NCBI RefSeq assembly: GCF_026212465.1
Contig: NC_080062.1
Coordinates: 222,501 to 286,500, forward strand
DNA from: Amaranthus tricolor
Taxonomy: Eukaryota > Streptophyta > Magnoliopsida > Caryophyllales > Amaranthaceae
Length of the DNA stretch: 64,000 nucleotides
Reading direction: 5' to 3'
Shown: positions 1-11,017 of the stretch, one piece after another
Position numbering within the stretch: the first letter of the stretch is position 1
Layout: every line of letters begins with the position of its first letter
Notes under the pieces: model-generated
Seen by the model: only the letters and a program-made list of their open reading frames with translations
What the model was told of the DNA's origin: nothing
Databases searched by the model: none
Translations under genes and position numbers: made by a program

Positions 1-3000
1 TTAGATACGTGTTAAAATATCTAATTTGATTATTTTATATATAAATTTTAATATTTTCAAACAAAACTTAAAATCTCCAAATATTATACATACCTTCAAA
101 TATCCAAGTTCTCATATGAATACTTAAGATTGAGTGAATAGTTAGATAATAATATATTTCCTCCTATTCACCTTATGTGTCCCATTTGACTTTTCACAAT
201 TTTTTAGGTGGTTAAATGGGACCACATGTGAAAGAAAAAAGTATAATGTTTTAAATTTTTATAGGAATAAAGTGGGGTTAGTAATTGTAAACGTGTGAAA
301 AAGCTAAGTTTAGTAAGGGTAAATTAGCAAAGGTAACATAGTCAAAATAGAAATAAAACATTTAAATGACTTGACCAAATAAAAAAAAAATATTTAGGAC
401 GAATAGGAGGGGTATTAGATATGAAAAAAGTCCTAACAAAGAAATATGATCTTGACAGTAGTAATCCAAACAAGTTGTTTCATGTTTCTCTGAATCTAGG
501 CAATGGATTCTTGTCAACCTAATGGAATCAATAACTTTTGCTCAAGTGTCCCTTAGATAAGAAGGATATATCAGCCTGATTGCCTACCCTATTTTAACCT
601 TAATCAATTAAATATTTCAAATATAGGAAACCTATTGATGGACCAATAACTAATTATTCATAATATCTTGTAAAATTTACTCCTATTAAATTGGTGATTT
701 AAGCATATAATTATAGTATCTACCGTTCATCAATTAATCACTAACTCTAGACGGATAAGTTATTTTTACAATAAAAAGTAGATTATGGAATGTTTTGTAG
801 CAAATTCAAATGAATTGAGGATGTACTGACGTAAAATTTATCTAGACTGGAACTAAGTACATGATTTAATAAATCTGTTTGAGTGATCATCCACATAAAT
901 TTTCCTTCTTCGTTGGTTTCAATTTTGGACCATCTCAACTTACAATTTTAAATTCTTCATGTCCTTGTTTACTTCTGTTGTTCTTTCTCACAGTCTTTTT
1001 AAGTCTCCCAAGTTCTAACATTTCATCTTCCGCATTGGTTCACCAAACGTTCAATCATACACATTTCTGCACTATAAAAAACTTCCAAACACCACAATGA
1101 TAACAATATTAAGATGTGTCATGAATCATGATAGTAGCAATTGCCATCAACTCGAACAAGGCTTCAAAAGCCATAAGCTTAGCCAGAACCTAGAGAGGCA
1201 TGTCAAGGAGCCCTAAACCTGGCACTGAAGCATGAAGAAAGTGGGAACACTCAAAAGGTCCTACAATCCACTTTCTTGAGCATCAAATCCATTTTTGTTG
1301 CTACTGCTAAGCTGATCATGAGATTTGATCGTAAAATCTTTGCCTAGCCAACAAATGTTGTAGGATACTAAATCTAATAGCCCTACTTTGTCTTTATTGG
1401 CTTCATGGTATCCAAATCTAAATGATCTTGAACAGGTTGAGATCTAATTCAAATGAACATAATAGGCTAGGAAAACATCTATACAGAGGTTTAAGGCCGG
1501 TGAATAAAGCAACAAAGAATAGTGAATAAGCGTTCATCATCAGAGGCTGTTTGGTAATTCTGATACATAGTAAACATCAGAACCTGCAACAACGCGAAGG
1601 AGTGGCTCAATGGTGCTGTTTACAGACGCTGCTATCTAGTGTCAACTATAGTCTTACATGGCAGTGACTTTGGTGTCGGCTATGGTGGTTAAATGGCTCT
1701 AAATGAGGTCGGTGGCCAAAGATTATGTTGCCTTAGGAAGATGGGCGCAATGCCAATGGTAGTTAAGTAGGTTTTGGTTATTGTGAAGAGTGTCGTCGCA
1801 CATGTACCTATTAGCGGTTTCAAAAGGAGCTAAAAACATGAAATGAAAGGAAAAAGAGATGCAAATTCTGAATTTGGTTCACCTAATGTTTGCTTTTGGG
1901 CAAGAGGCCTAGAGACCAAAGACTTGTATAGGATGTAGCCATATAATAGGGAACCCTACGTGCCTATTGCTCCCTAGAAATTTCATTTTTAAGGATTTTG
2001 ACCCTTCTTCTTGGATTTGATGGCACAACTCATCATAATCAGGAGAAGATCTCTTATACTAAGGAGATCCTTCGCCAAATCTCCTTGGGTCCCAAGCATC
2101 CCTCCAAAATTCCCAAGTAGTCTCTCTGTTTAAGCATCTTATATTATGAACATATAATAGGAAAAAACTCAGAAACGCCAAAAATGGCGATAGAGAAAGA
2201 GATCCCCTCATGTCAAACGCCACAATCATTCCCAACTGTACCTCCAGAAAATAGAACAGTCAATAAAAACAAGAAAACCCAAAGCCAGGTACTTAGCCAC
2301 ATTAATCACTAAAACTTCCCCTTAATTCTCCTTCCTGCCTCACAGTTCTAAGAGAAATCAACTGTTTCCTGAAACAGATACACAGACTATCACCTGTCCT
2401 TAAAATTTTAGCGAAAGGATATCCAAGCCTCCCTTGTACCTCTCCTCAAACATTTAGTCACAACCAACTTTCGACCAAAAACTGATATCATAAAGATCAC
2501 TGTTCACATGAATACTCACTCAACTGCACTCATCCCCTAGGTTCATTTTCAGCGCAGTAACTCTAAACAAAATATCGCCCTCATACAATATTTAAGAAAG
2601 AGACAGGAAGTGATTAGAAGTTAGAAAAATGTAACCACTCAAACTATAGCTTCATTAACAGAAGTAATCACTCGACCAATATCCATTTTGCAAAGTACAT
2701 ACTTTAAGTGAATCCATATTTTCGATCTTAGCATTTGGTAAGGATGCACTGATGCAGCAGGATTCAACCCCAAACAACCATATCCATCATCATCATTATC
2801 ACATCCAGTATATATCATTCATAGAAATCCCAAACACCCACATCCCACAACACATTTACGCCCACATCCCACATCGCATATTTCACTCGGTTATACTCAA
2901 AGTTCAAGTAAAAACACTTGCATATCAAAAAACATATATCAAGTTTTTCAATTCCTTCACAAGTTGGTACATTTGCAATTGGAATTAGGATATCATCACC

Positions 3001-3150
3001 ATTTTTCAACAAAGCTGAGCATTTACACCTTTTCAACTCAGAGCACCATCAACCAAATCATTCAACAACTTAACCAAATTATAAAAGCAGTAAGGGAGGC
3101 GCAAATGCCAAGACCACCACCATATTATTTCATTACACTTTCACAATAAT
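1..3150. other. Intergenic stretch, no gene recognised
   Basis: Apart from the MITE at 152-417, I see no gene here. The open frames are short, low in complexity and lack any recognisable motif. The part between about 1130 and 2100 is less AT-rich than its surroundings and could be a decayed gene or transposon, but no protein family is recognisable in either strand. The last few hundred bases, up to the RING gene stop, could include its 3' untranslated region. Confidence 0.5.
152..417. mobile_element. MITE, family 1 (CTCCTATTC ends)
   Basis: About 265 bp with imperfect terminal inverted repeats. The left end reads CTCCTATTCACC and the right end, in reverse complement, reads CTCCTATTCGTCC. There is no coding capacity. 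Relatives with the same ends lie at 7562-7880 and 49333-49595. All three share an inner motif like AAATGGGAC next to one end. The superfamily was not determined. Confidence 0.6.
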
Positions 3151-3316
3151 TTACAACATATATTACTGTACAGTTTCAATTTCTGATTTAAATACAGTTA
3201 CTGAATTTGCATCAGAATGACCTTGATAAAATTGTTCTGTCAAGCACCTAACTATAACACACTAGAGCTCCAAACAAACAATGGAGCCATTTGACACTTA
3301 AGATTACATATTGTTT

Positions 3317-4609
3317 TCAAAGAAACACATGGAAATCATACCTTAACTGTGAATCCTGAGTTAAATCCTCATTACTAACGAGGTTCAGCCATTCGTCCTG
3401 CTCCCTCGCCCTCTTCTGATTTTCGTACTCAGCATCATCAGTAGGCAGTTCATGCCGACAAACTGGACATGTGTTTCTTATCTTCAACCACGGGACAATA
3501 CAGTCGCCATGGTAATAATGTAAGCAAGGAAGCTGCTTCATCACTTCCTTCCCTAAAACCTCATCCCTACAAATAGCACACACAACCTCATCCTCCTCCA
3601 AACTCTCAACAGCCACCTGAATACTCGAGAGGTTCTCAATAACTGACTCGGCAGCTGGAGGACTTCCCCTCCATTCATTCATATGATCCTCCATTTCACC
3701 TAGAATCGCCTCGTACATATCCACATTGAAATCTAAATCATTAACCTGTCGATTAAAGTTATTAACAGCGAACAATAACTCCCACTCGAAATCATGATAT
3801 GTTTCAGAACCGAATTCACCCATTACATCAGTATCAGAATCAATTGAAATCTCTTGCTGTTCTGACCTCATCCTATATGTATCGAAAACATTCGACACAT
3901 CTGTATCAAGCTGAATTGGTGTTCCAACATCCTCATCCTCATCGTTATAATCTTCGTCAATGAAAAACTCATCGAAATTATCATTCACAACACTCCCCAC
4001 ATCAGTTTCTCTCCTATCAAATTCAATATTTTCAGTTCGATTCCCATTGTTAAACCCTAAATAATCCCAGCAATAGGGCGGACGATCAAAATCACTAACT
4101 GCACCAAGCCCTTGACGATTATCATGATTCGTAAAATTTATCCCATCTTCATAATCGGAATCAGAATCAGAATCATCAATATTCACAACACGCAAACCCT
4201 CAAAACGACGCGTTTCTTCATTCATTCGAACTGAATTATCATTACAATTACGATGTCCTAACCCTAACTCTAAATCAATTTCATCACTCCTTTCAGCATC
4301 ACTGGAAAGTCTATAGCTTTGATCACCAGAACCAAACCCTAATCCTAACCCTAATCCCACACCAATAGAAGACCCAGAAATTAACCCAAATTGAGACGAA
4401 CTATGCTGAAACATGTCATTAACAAAGCTTACCTGATCTTCATCGGGGTGGAAAATAGGGCTGGGATCCAAGTCACAGGAATCGGGTTCAGAATCCGAAA
4501 TTGAAAAAACAGAAGGGTGAGTTGGGCTTTGGGGGGCAGTAAAGAAGTGAGCTTGACACGTATGGTGGGGTTTTAGGAGTTGCTGCTGAGGTGGGTCCAC
4601 TTCCTCCAT
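3317..4609 (-). CDS. RING-H2 zinc finger protein, probable E3 ubiquitin ligase
   Basis: Intact single-exon ORF of 430 residues. A RING-H2 finger lies at about residues 344-384, with the ligand pattern C-x2-C-x14-C-x-H-x2-H-x2-C-x10-C-x2-C, starting CAIC and ending CPVC. All eight zinc ligands are present, as is the Trp (PWL) typical of E2-binding RINGs. The long N-terminal part is acidic and low in complexity, with a Gly/Leu repeat near residues 83-95 and Asp/Glu/Ser runs. Known plant proteins with this plan (RDUF/CIP8-like group) transfer ubiquitin to target proteins. The substrate cannot be read from the sequence. The Met at 4609 is the only start that keeps the conserved-looking N-terminus. 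The finger sits about 45 residues from the C-terminus, usual for the group. The gene is intact and unlike the transposon debris elsewhere, so it is probably a functional host gene. The family call is firm, the subfamily is not. Confidence 0.9.
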   Translation of the reverse strand: MEEVDPPQQQLLKPHHTCQAHFFTAPQSPTHPSVFSISDSEPDSCDLDPSPIFHPDEDQVSFVNDMFQHSSSQFGLISGSSIGVGLGLGLGFGSGDQSYRLSSDAERSDEIDLELGLGHRNCNDNSVRMNEETRRFEGLRVVNIDDSDSDSDYEDGINFTNHDNRQGLGAVSDFDRPPYCWDYLGFNNGNRTENIEFDRRETDVGSVVNDNFDEFFIDEDYNDEDEDVGTPIQLDTDVSNVFDTYRMRSEQQEISIDSDTDVMGEFGSETYHDFEWELLFAVNNFNRQVNDLDFNVDMYEAILGEMEDHMNEWRGSPPAAESVIENLSSIQVAVESLEEDEVVCAICRDEVLGKEVMKQLPCLHYYHGDCIVPWLKIRNTCPVCRHELPTDDAEYENQKRAREQDEWLNLVSNEDLTQDSQLRYDFHVFL

Positions 4610-6793
4610 TATCGAATTTTCCTAAGCTTTTAGAGAGATAACCATGGAGATTTTTGTAAATAGAAAAAAGTTGGGGTTTTTTTTGTTGGGGGAAGACCAA
4701 ATTTTGATTATTGTGGAAATTTAGGCAAAATTTAGAGAAAATATGGAAAGAGAGAAGCGTACGTGGAAAGATGTAGAAGAAAATGAAGTCAGAAATTAGA
4801 ATAGTCGTAGAAGAAGATTAGATAAATTAACAGGGTTTCCGGCGGCGCTGCGGTATATCATCCTTTGTTTTCTTTCTTGTTCAACACTCTAATTTCATTT
4901 GTACTTCCTTAGTGCTTTCCAATTTACATCTTAAAAATTTAAAAAGAGCTTTTGAAATCTTAAAATGAAAAATTTAGGAGATGGAGAAGAACTATATTAT
5001 TTAGATCTTGTTTTAGTGAATACAATTTTATTAATATTTTACCAAATTTCTTCAATATTGACTTAATCTGATCTTATCTTTATAGGTTTAGTAGGATCAA
5101 GTTAAGTATTATATTCTTCAGATGAGATTATACTTTGATTTTTATTGACAATTCCTCTAATTTACCTCGTAACAAAAAAAAGAAACTAATACTCTTATTC
5201 TTCAAGTAGAAATTCATTTTCTTATTTACGTTTGTATAAAAATTTATCTCATTGATTTTTATACGTAAATCATGTGTTATGTGAAAATTGTTATAATTAC
5301 TTTTAAAATAAGAATTTTTTAAATTAATTGCACCAATGTTAATAGAAATAGACGAGAATTAAATTGGTAAAGATTGAAAAATAGTACAATAATTTGTTAC
5401 AGTTTTACATTTAATTGCTCTAAAAGTTGGTTAATAGTACAGTAATTTTGTTACATCGAGTTTGACATGTATCAATTGATGCAATTATTTCATTTAAAAA
5501 AATTGATGCAGTTATTTTAGGGCATTTAGCGTAAGATCATAACGTGGAATAAACAATTGTGACATGCTAGACTGCCCATCTATCATATTACTAGTCAAGC
5601 TTGATTATCTAATTATATTGTAATAACTAGGGATCTCGTATGTTTAGCCACCTAAAATCAGGTGTAATGAGTAACGACTAGGAATCTTGTATCATGTTGG
5701 GTTGTCTATATGTTGTGTCATCGTGTCTCGTGTCAAATTGTATTGTGTCAGTATGACCTATTTGCATATTTTGTGAGATCCCTGGAAAAATTTTCTCTTT
5801 GATGGTACGGTAGAAATGGGCTCAAAACTTGATAGTTTATTTGGTATGTGAAAAAAGTTCAAAGCTCATAGGATTTGGATTCGATGTGTACAATCAAAAG
5901 GTTGTCATCGTTATGCTTGGTACCGCACTTGACTCCGTTTTATAGTCAGAATATATTATCGAACTCGCAGTCGACTTTTTTCCTTGGATTTGAATTGAAT
6001 TTTTTTTCTCAGATCAAGTTAAATTAGAGTGAAATTCGAATCTAATTATCACCTTATTTAAAACCCAACACAAAAATATGTTATTCAAATCCATGCTCAA
6101 AATATGAAGCACACATGTGGGGGCCTGTGTGGTCATATGGGCTTGTTGATGGAGGTTGGATTACTTTTGCTTAGTGCAAGTTTGGATCCTCAACACTGGA
6201 GATACATGTTGGGTATGTTTGGGAAGTTGAGGCTGATGGTTATTAAGGCTTTAAATCTTATTGAAGATATGAGATTATGACTTTACATTTTTCAACTTTT
6301 AATTTCGATTACGAATTTTATTAATTAATTAAGAGTAAAAATCAATCGGTTTCATACTGATTAAAGAGTATATATATTATGATTTATGACATTCATTTAG
6401 ACTAAAATATTTTTAGAAATCAACTTTAATGTAGAGTTTGAAATTAAGTCTATAAAAACTATTCGCACATGAAATAAAATATTAGCCAAAAATAAGAAAA
6501 ACACTAAAAATGTAGAGGGAAATTAATTAACGTATTTTACAATCATACAATGATAGAATCAATAGCAAAAGAAAACAAAGCACAAAATAAATTTTAAAAT
6601 ATCAACAATTAACTACTTCAAATATATTTAATTAATTAAGAAGAGATCGTATATCCAGATTTTGTCTGAATCGGAGCTTTTTCCAGTTATCTGGGTTCAA
6701 TTCTCACGACATACCTCCTTTCCTATCCTCTCATTCTTGTGTTTAGAATGAAACTTGAATTATAAACATACTTGTAATTAATTATATTAATTA
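4610..6793. other. Intergenic region, no gene recognised
   Basis: This holds the upstream region of the minus-strand RING gene (about 4610-4900) and AT-rich sequence. No transposon ends, RNA gene or coding frame with a recognisable motif was found. The downstream part, towards 6793, should include the 3' untranslated region of the C2H2 gene. Confidence 0.4.
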
Positions 6794-7279
6794 TTAATAA
6801 TTTGAAGGATCCAAGTTAAGATCAGGCAAATCTAACTTAAATGAAGATTGATAATCTTGATTACTTACTATCCGTTCTCTTAATTCTTCCTCATCATCAA
6901 CCACCACCTGATCCTCTCTACCATCATCATCAGCAGCAGGTTCACAGTAATTTGATGCATCCTCATGCAGGTGATAACTTCCAGGCCAACAATAAGCATA
7001 ACTGGAAGAACTTTCCCAGTTAAAATTAGGTTGAGGATGACTATATTCAATCTGCTGTTGTGCAAAACCATGGGATTGTACAAATGAAGAAGGCATCAAA
7101 CAGTTTGTGACTGTTGATCTCATCATGATTGGTTGTTTATGATGATCATACTTTGAATCTCTTCTCTCTTTTCTATGAGCATTTTGATGTCCTCCATATG
7201 CTTGCGCTGTAAGAAATTTTCTCTCACAATATTTGCAAAAGAATATCCGACAAATAGAGGGCTTTGACCTAAGAGAAAA

Positions 7280-7321
<42 letters not shown>

Positions 7322-7354
7322 TCTTGCATGGTGATTGGAACCTTGAATATCCAT
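6794..7354 (-). CDS. Single C2H2 zinc finger repressor with EAR motif
   Basis: Intact single-exon ORF of 186 residues. One C2H2 finger lies at about residues 40-60 (CKYCERKFLTAQAYGGHQNAH). It carries the plant-specific QALGGH-type helix, here written QAYGGH, so a Tyr replaces the usual Leu. The C-terminus ends in LDLPDLNLDPSNY, a DLNL-type EAR motif known to recruit TOPLESS-class co-repressors. The plan of one finger plus a C-terminal EAR is that of the KNUCKLES/ZFP/LATE group, which acts in the nucleus on floral, trichome or meristem development. Which member this is cannot be told. About 14 Asn residues near the N-terminus are encoded by an ATT/AAT microsatellite inside the CDS, so length is likely to vary between accessions. 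The Met at 7354 is chosen because it precedes the Asn tract and gives a compact protein of normal size. Confidence 0.85.
7277..7320. repeat. (ATT)n microsatellite inside the C2H2 coding region
   Basis: About fourteen uninterrupted ATT units on the plus strand are read as Asn codons on the minus strand within the C2H2 gene. The repeat keeps the frame, so slippage changes only the length of the Asn tract. Confidence 0.95.
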
Positions 7355-7417
7355 TACACTAGCTATTTTGTTACTATATAATTTATGTGGACTACTATAA
7401 ATGGAAAGTATAAGAGT

Positions 7418-7428
7418 GGCTTATATAA
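7418..7428 (-). promoter_or_regulatory. Likely TATA box of the C2H2 gene
   Basis: On the minus strand the sequence reads CTTATATAAG about 65 bases upstream of the start codon. That is a plausible distance for a TATA box with a short leader. It is a single match in AT-rich DNA, so the support is modest. Confidence 0.4.
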
Positions 7429-7561
7429 GCTAAAAAAGATTGTACTTTTAACTCTTAGCTGGCTATGTGTTGAACATTTTTAAATTTTGACCGTATTTAG
7501 AATTCAATCAATTTCAATCTGCCTAAGATTCGATCAAGTACTACTCAATAACATTTTATAT

Positions 7562-7880
7562 TACTACCTAATTCTATTCATCTAAAAAATCCTAAAATTC
7601 TATTTACTTTACGTACTTTATTCATTGTACTTATAAAAAGTCTCATTCACTTTATACACTCTATCAAATGCACTTATTCGATCCTTAATATATCAAGTTA
7701 TGTATAATTAAAAATTATAAAAAGTTTATATTAACAATCTTTACATCAAAACGAATCAAATAAGATCTCACATGACTATGTTTTAACTTATAGATTAATA
7801 ATAAAATGCAATTTAAAAGTGATAGATGAATAGTGTCGGGGAAGTAAATGGGACATTTTAGATGAATAGGAGGTAGTATA
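7562..7880. mobile_element. MITE, family 1 (CTCCTATTC-type ends)
   Basis: About 320 bp. The left end is TACTACCTAATTCTATTCAT and the right end, reverse complemented, is TATACTACCTCCTATTCATC. There is a GGGACATT motif beside the right end, shared with the copy at 49333-49595. Non-coding. Confidence 0.6.
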
Positions 7881-7883
7881 ATC

Positions 7884-8154
7884 TACTCCCTCCGTTTCTT
7901 TTTGTTCTTCCCGTTTATTTTATACATAGTTTTCAAAACAAATTTTAAACCTCAATACCTCTAAAAAGTAAATACACATAATAAAAAATTATAAAAAATA
8001 CATAATAAAAAAGTATGCATTAAGACGAATCTAAAGAGATCTCACAAGATATATTTTATCTTCTAAATATGTATCAAAAATATTAATCAAATGTCTCTCT
8101 TCTTAAGGTGGAATATTTCAAATGAAAAGAATATTAGATTACAGAGAGAGTACT
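7884..8154. mobile_element. MITE, family 2 (CTCCCTCCGT ends, Stowaway-like)
   Basis: About 270 bp. The left end is TACTCCCTCCGTTTC and the right end, in reverse complement, is TAGTACTCTCTCTGTAAT. The ends fit the well-known Stowaway style, with TA at the border. The body contains AAGACGAATCTAA followed by a CTCACAAGATATATT stretch that recurs in the copies at 30690-31055, 36015-36252 and 38642-38912. It abuts the family 1 MITE at 7562-7880. Confidence 0.65.
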
Positions 8155-8565
8155 ATATATTTTTGTCGTTCATTTCGGTTTTTGGACTAATATTTCATAC
8201 TAGTTATCGGTTTTTCACCAAATACTATATAAGAAAAATTAATTTCTAAAGAATAATAATAAATGTAAGTGCTAATCAAGTGGATCTGAACTATAACCCA
8301 ATGATCCATTTGATAGGTTTACAACTTTGTCTGAATTTTATTTGAGCTTATTGAAACTTATTGACATTGATATGGATTTAATAGTTGTATATTTCTTGTT
8401 AAATAAATCATATAATGAAATATTCTTTCTAAATAGTCATAAAATCTCACATTCTCACTCCTATCTTTAATTAAATTAGATTAACTATCTTCACATAACA
8501 TTTTCCTTTTATTCTAGTCCTCCATTAATAAGTGTTAATACTTATTTTGATAGCAATAAACAATT

Positions 8566-8568
<3 letters not shown>

Positions 8569-8642
<74 letters not shown>
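8569..8642. repeat. (TA)n microsatellite
   Basis: About 36 uninterrupted TA units. No coding meaning. Confidence 0.95.
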
Positions 8643-8645
<3 letters not shown>

Positions 8646-9069
8646 GAAATGATATTTATATAAAGTTATATATAAAGTTTAATATATAGAGTAAATATTA
8701 AACATCACTTAATATATGAAGTGATGTAAGATTTATCGTTAATTTCTCAACCCAGTACCATTTTACTAACTAGATAGTGGAATTAATGATTATAACCAAT
8801 ATATATTAGTTTTAAAAATTTTTACCTTAACATATACTCCTATTAATGTGTATTAAAAATAACTTTTAATCAAAATTGTTCTCAAAAGACCGTGAAAAAA
8901 CTTAGACGAGAAAACAAAGGTAGTTTAATTGTCCTCAAACATTGTTGTATAGAAGTACTATTTATTGAAATCTACTAACCTATAAACAAATTTTAAATGA
9001 ATTAGTCTTACGGTAAAATTATTTCTATTTGGTTAATCCAATATATAATTACTTTCTTAAAATAAATCA

Positions 9070-9183
<114 letters not shown>

Positions 9184-9660
9184 CTTTCTCCGTTACATAT
9201 TACTCAGAATATTAAAAAATTATAATAATTATAATTATAATTATAAGTTAAACATAGTCAAGTGAGATGTTTGATTCGTCTCAATACAAATATTATTTAT
9301 GTCAAATTTTTATAATTTATTAATACATATAATTAAGAATATTAAGAATTAAACTAGTTTATTGGACTACATAAAAAATCAAACATTACAAATATTTTCA
9401 AACAAATAAAGTATATATTTCTTTTAATTCCATCTATACAATTTTAATATTTTTGGCAATTTTTGCCTATTGAAAAGGGTTGCAAATATGGACACATAGC
9501 TAGGGTAGACGACTAGACGTGTGAAATATGACAGCCACATTCTTTATTTGGCAATACTTTAAAGTTTTATGGACAAAATTAATATTACTCACTTCCTTCT
9601 GTTAAAGGTTGTATCATTTTTTATTTTAGTTTGAGATATGAGTAATATTTGCTACAAAAT

Positions 9661-9669
9661 TAAATTTAG
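9661..9669. repeat. Left target site duplication of element A
   Basis: TAAATTTAG here and TAAATTTAA at 12186-12194 match at 8 of 9 bases and lie immediately outside the two terminal inverted repeats. Nine bases is the usual MULE target duplication length. Confidence 0.6.
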
Positions 9670-9842
9670 GGTGATGTTATTTTTCGCCATCCCTATTCAT
9701 TTTATCGCCACCCCCACCTGTAAAATTACATTTTTGCCCCTGTATTTTAAAAAATTACAAAATTGCCACTATACTTAAAAATTAATTAATAAATGTAAAT
9801 CACGCTTAATAACACTAATAAGAATTTAATGCGTAAGATTTG

Positions 9843-9854
9843 TCTATATATATG
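9843..9854 (+). promoter_or_regulatory. TATA box of the transposase unit, left end of element A
   Basis: TCTATATATATGG lies about 115 bases upstream of the transposase first exon. Element C has a comparable CCCTATATAT at 43311-43320 at its left end. The conserved position between copies supports a promoter. Confidence 0.45.
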
Positions 9855-9967
9855 GAATTCTGAGATGCGTATGAAATACGAATTCAAACACGGTACTATC
9901 TCTCTAAAAACTGGTATTATCTCTCTAAAAAGTGTTAAAGAAGTGGTAACCCGTAATTGGTTAAATA

Positions 9968-10000
9968 TGGCTAACGAAAGCGACTATGAGTCGGATGCGG
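9968..10000 (+). pseudogene. Transposase first exon remnant (MANESDYESDA)
   Basis: ATG plus ten codons reading MANESDYESDA, followed directly by GTACGT, a good splice donor. The same exon and donor are at 43335-43355 in element C, where the next exon continues into the MULE transposase. In A the rest of the gene is gone. The donor region runs into PMD sequence at about 10016, where both partners share GTACG, so the deletion probably occurred at a short homology. Confidence 0.6.
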
Positions 10001-10017
10001 TACGTAAAGTGGTACGT

Positions 10018-11014
10018 AAAGTACGCTGTCTTCTGGGTATCCATGGACTGCGACCTATGACACAGCCGCATCAATTCAGCAACGGTTATGCATCCGCCGG
10101 TGAATGAACCTTTACGCCGAAGCTCAGACAGAGGCTCCCCGAACAGATTGGTGATACCAACCTCCCACTCCGCCTCCGAAGGGTCAGCCGGCAGAGAACC
10201 TTCAATAGAAATACCCAATATGCGTTGCACGTCGTGCAACATAATCGTCATCTCTCCCCAGGGCATGTGGAAGGTGTTCGTATCCGGCTGCCACCTCTCG
10301 ACGAACGCAGATATCAAAGCACAATCGATGTGCTGGTGCATAATGACCGGTAGTCGGCCGAGGGAAGTGGCAGGTAGAACATCGTTTAGCGCATCGGACA
10401 TATCCTTCAGTCCGATGATGGACTCCACCGGTCTCTTCCTAATACGACATTCTAGAATCGGAGGCGTACGCTCGGAGCCGTCATAAATAACTTTAGCTAT
10501 GTGCCCGCCATAGCTAGGGATCAGTCGTGTATCTGTCGGCCCACCGGGCTGGGGTGATGTCACTAACCAGTCCGTGTTAGTGGACTGTGAGGGCCTGCTC
10601 TCCTGTGGCGGCTGATTATCGACAAAACTACGTCCTGCGCGCTCAGATGCGGCAGAAGAACTCGGGCCGCCCCAGGCAAATCTGCCGTCGGGGCCGCGAA
10701 CAACAGCCCAGTCCAATTGGCGACACTCAGTACCTTGGAACTGAACATCTTCAGCATCATTATCATCATCACTATAAACCCCCCAACTACTCTGGAGGCT
10801 GTCAGCCTCGTCATCAATAGGAGTACGCACTTGGTTCAGCGTACTCGACCTTTGGGCCTCACTGTGTCTGACAGCCTCTTCATGCCTAGCCCTCCTAGCA
10901 GAACCCGTCACCCCCCCTTTCATGCGGGTCCCCTCTAAGTAAATTAGGCCTTGAACTATTACCTCTCAACAATTGCCTAAAAAAACCTTTTCCTTTTCCT
11001 TGATTACCAGCCAT
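10018..11014 (-). pseudogene. Plant mobile domain (PMD) gene, 3'-truncated and frameshifted
   Basis: The frame starts at the ATG at 11014 (MAGNQGKGKGFF) and shifts in a G run near 10915. It then continues as an open frame through a linker with an acidic Asp patch and into the PMD core (DCALISAFVERWQPDTNTFHMPWGEMTI, written here in two overlapping stretches: DCALISAFVERWQPDTNT and FHMPWGEMTIML). PMD is the aminotransferase-like plant mobile domain. It is found in MAIL1/MAIN-type host proteins and carried by plant transposons. The protein breaks off after LCHRSQSMDTQ, where copies B and C continue with about 250 more residues. It is therefore a non-functional half gene. Its role in the transposon is unknown. 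The match to B and C is clear at DNA level over this whole length. Confidence 0.75.
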
Positions 11015-11017
11015 TTT

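Noticed and set aside
879..1100. 73-residue frame upstream of the RING gene
   Set aside because: No motif, no codon bias I can see, and no neighbouring exon to extend it.
10088..10486. 132-residue plus-strand frame in element A
   Set aside because: It is the antisense of the PMD core, which has clear family motifs on the minus strand. Similar shadows lie at 27151-27390, 47381-47680 and 47750-48184.
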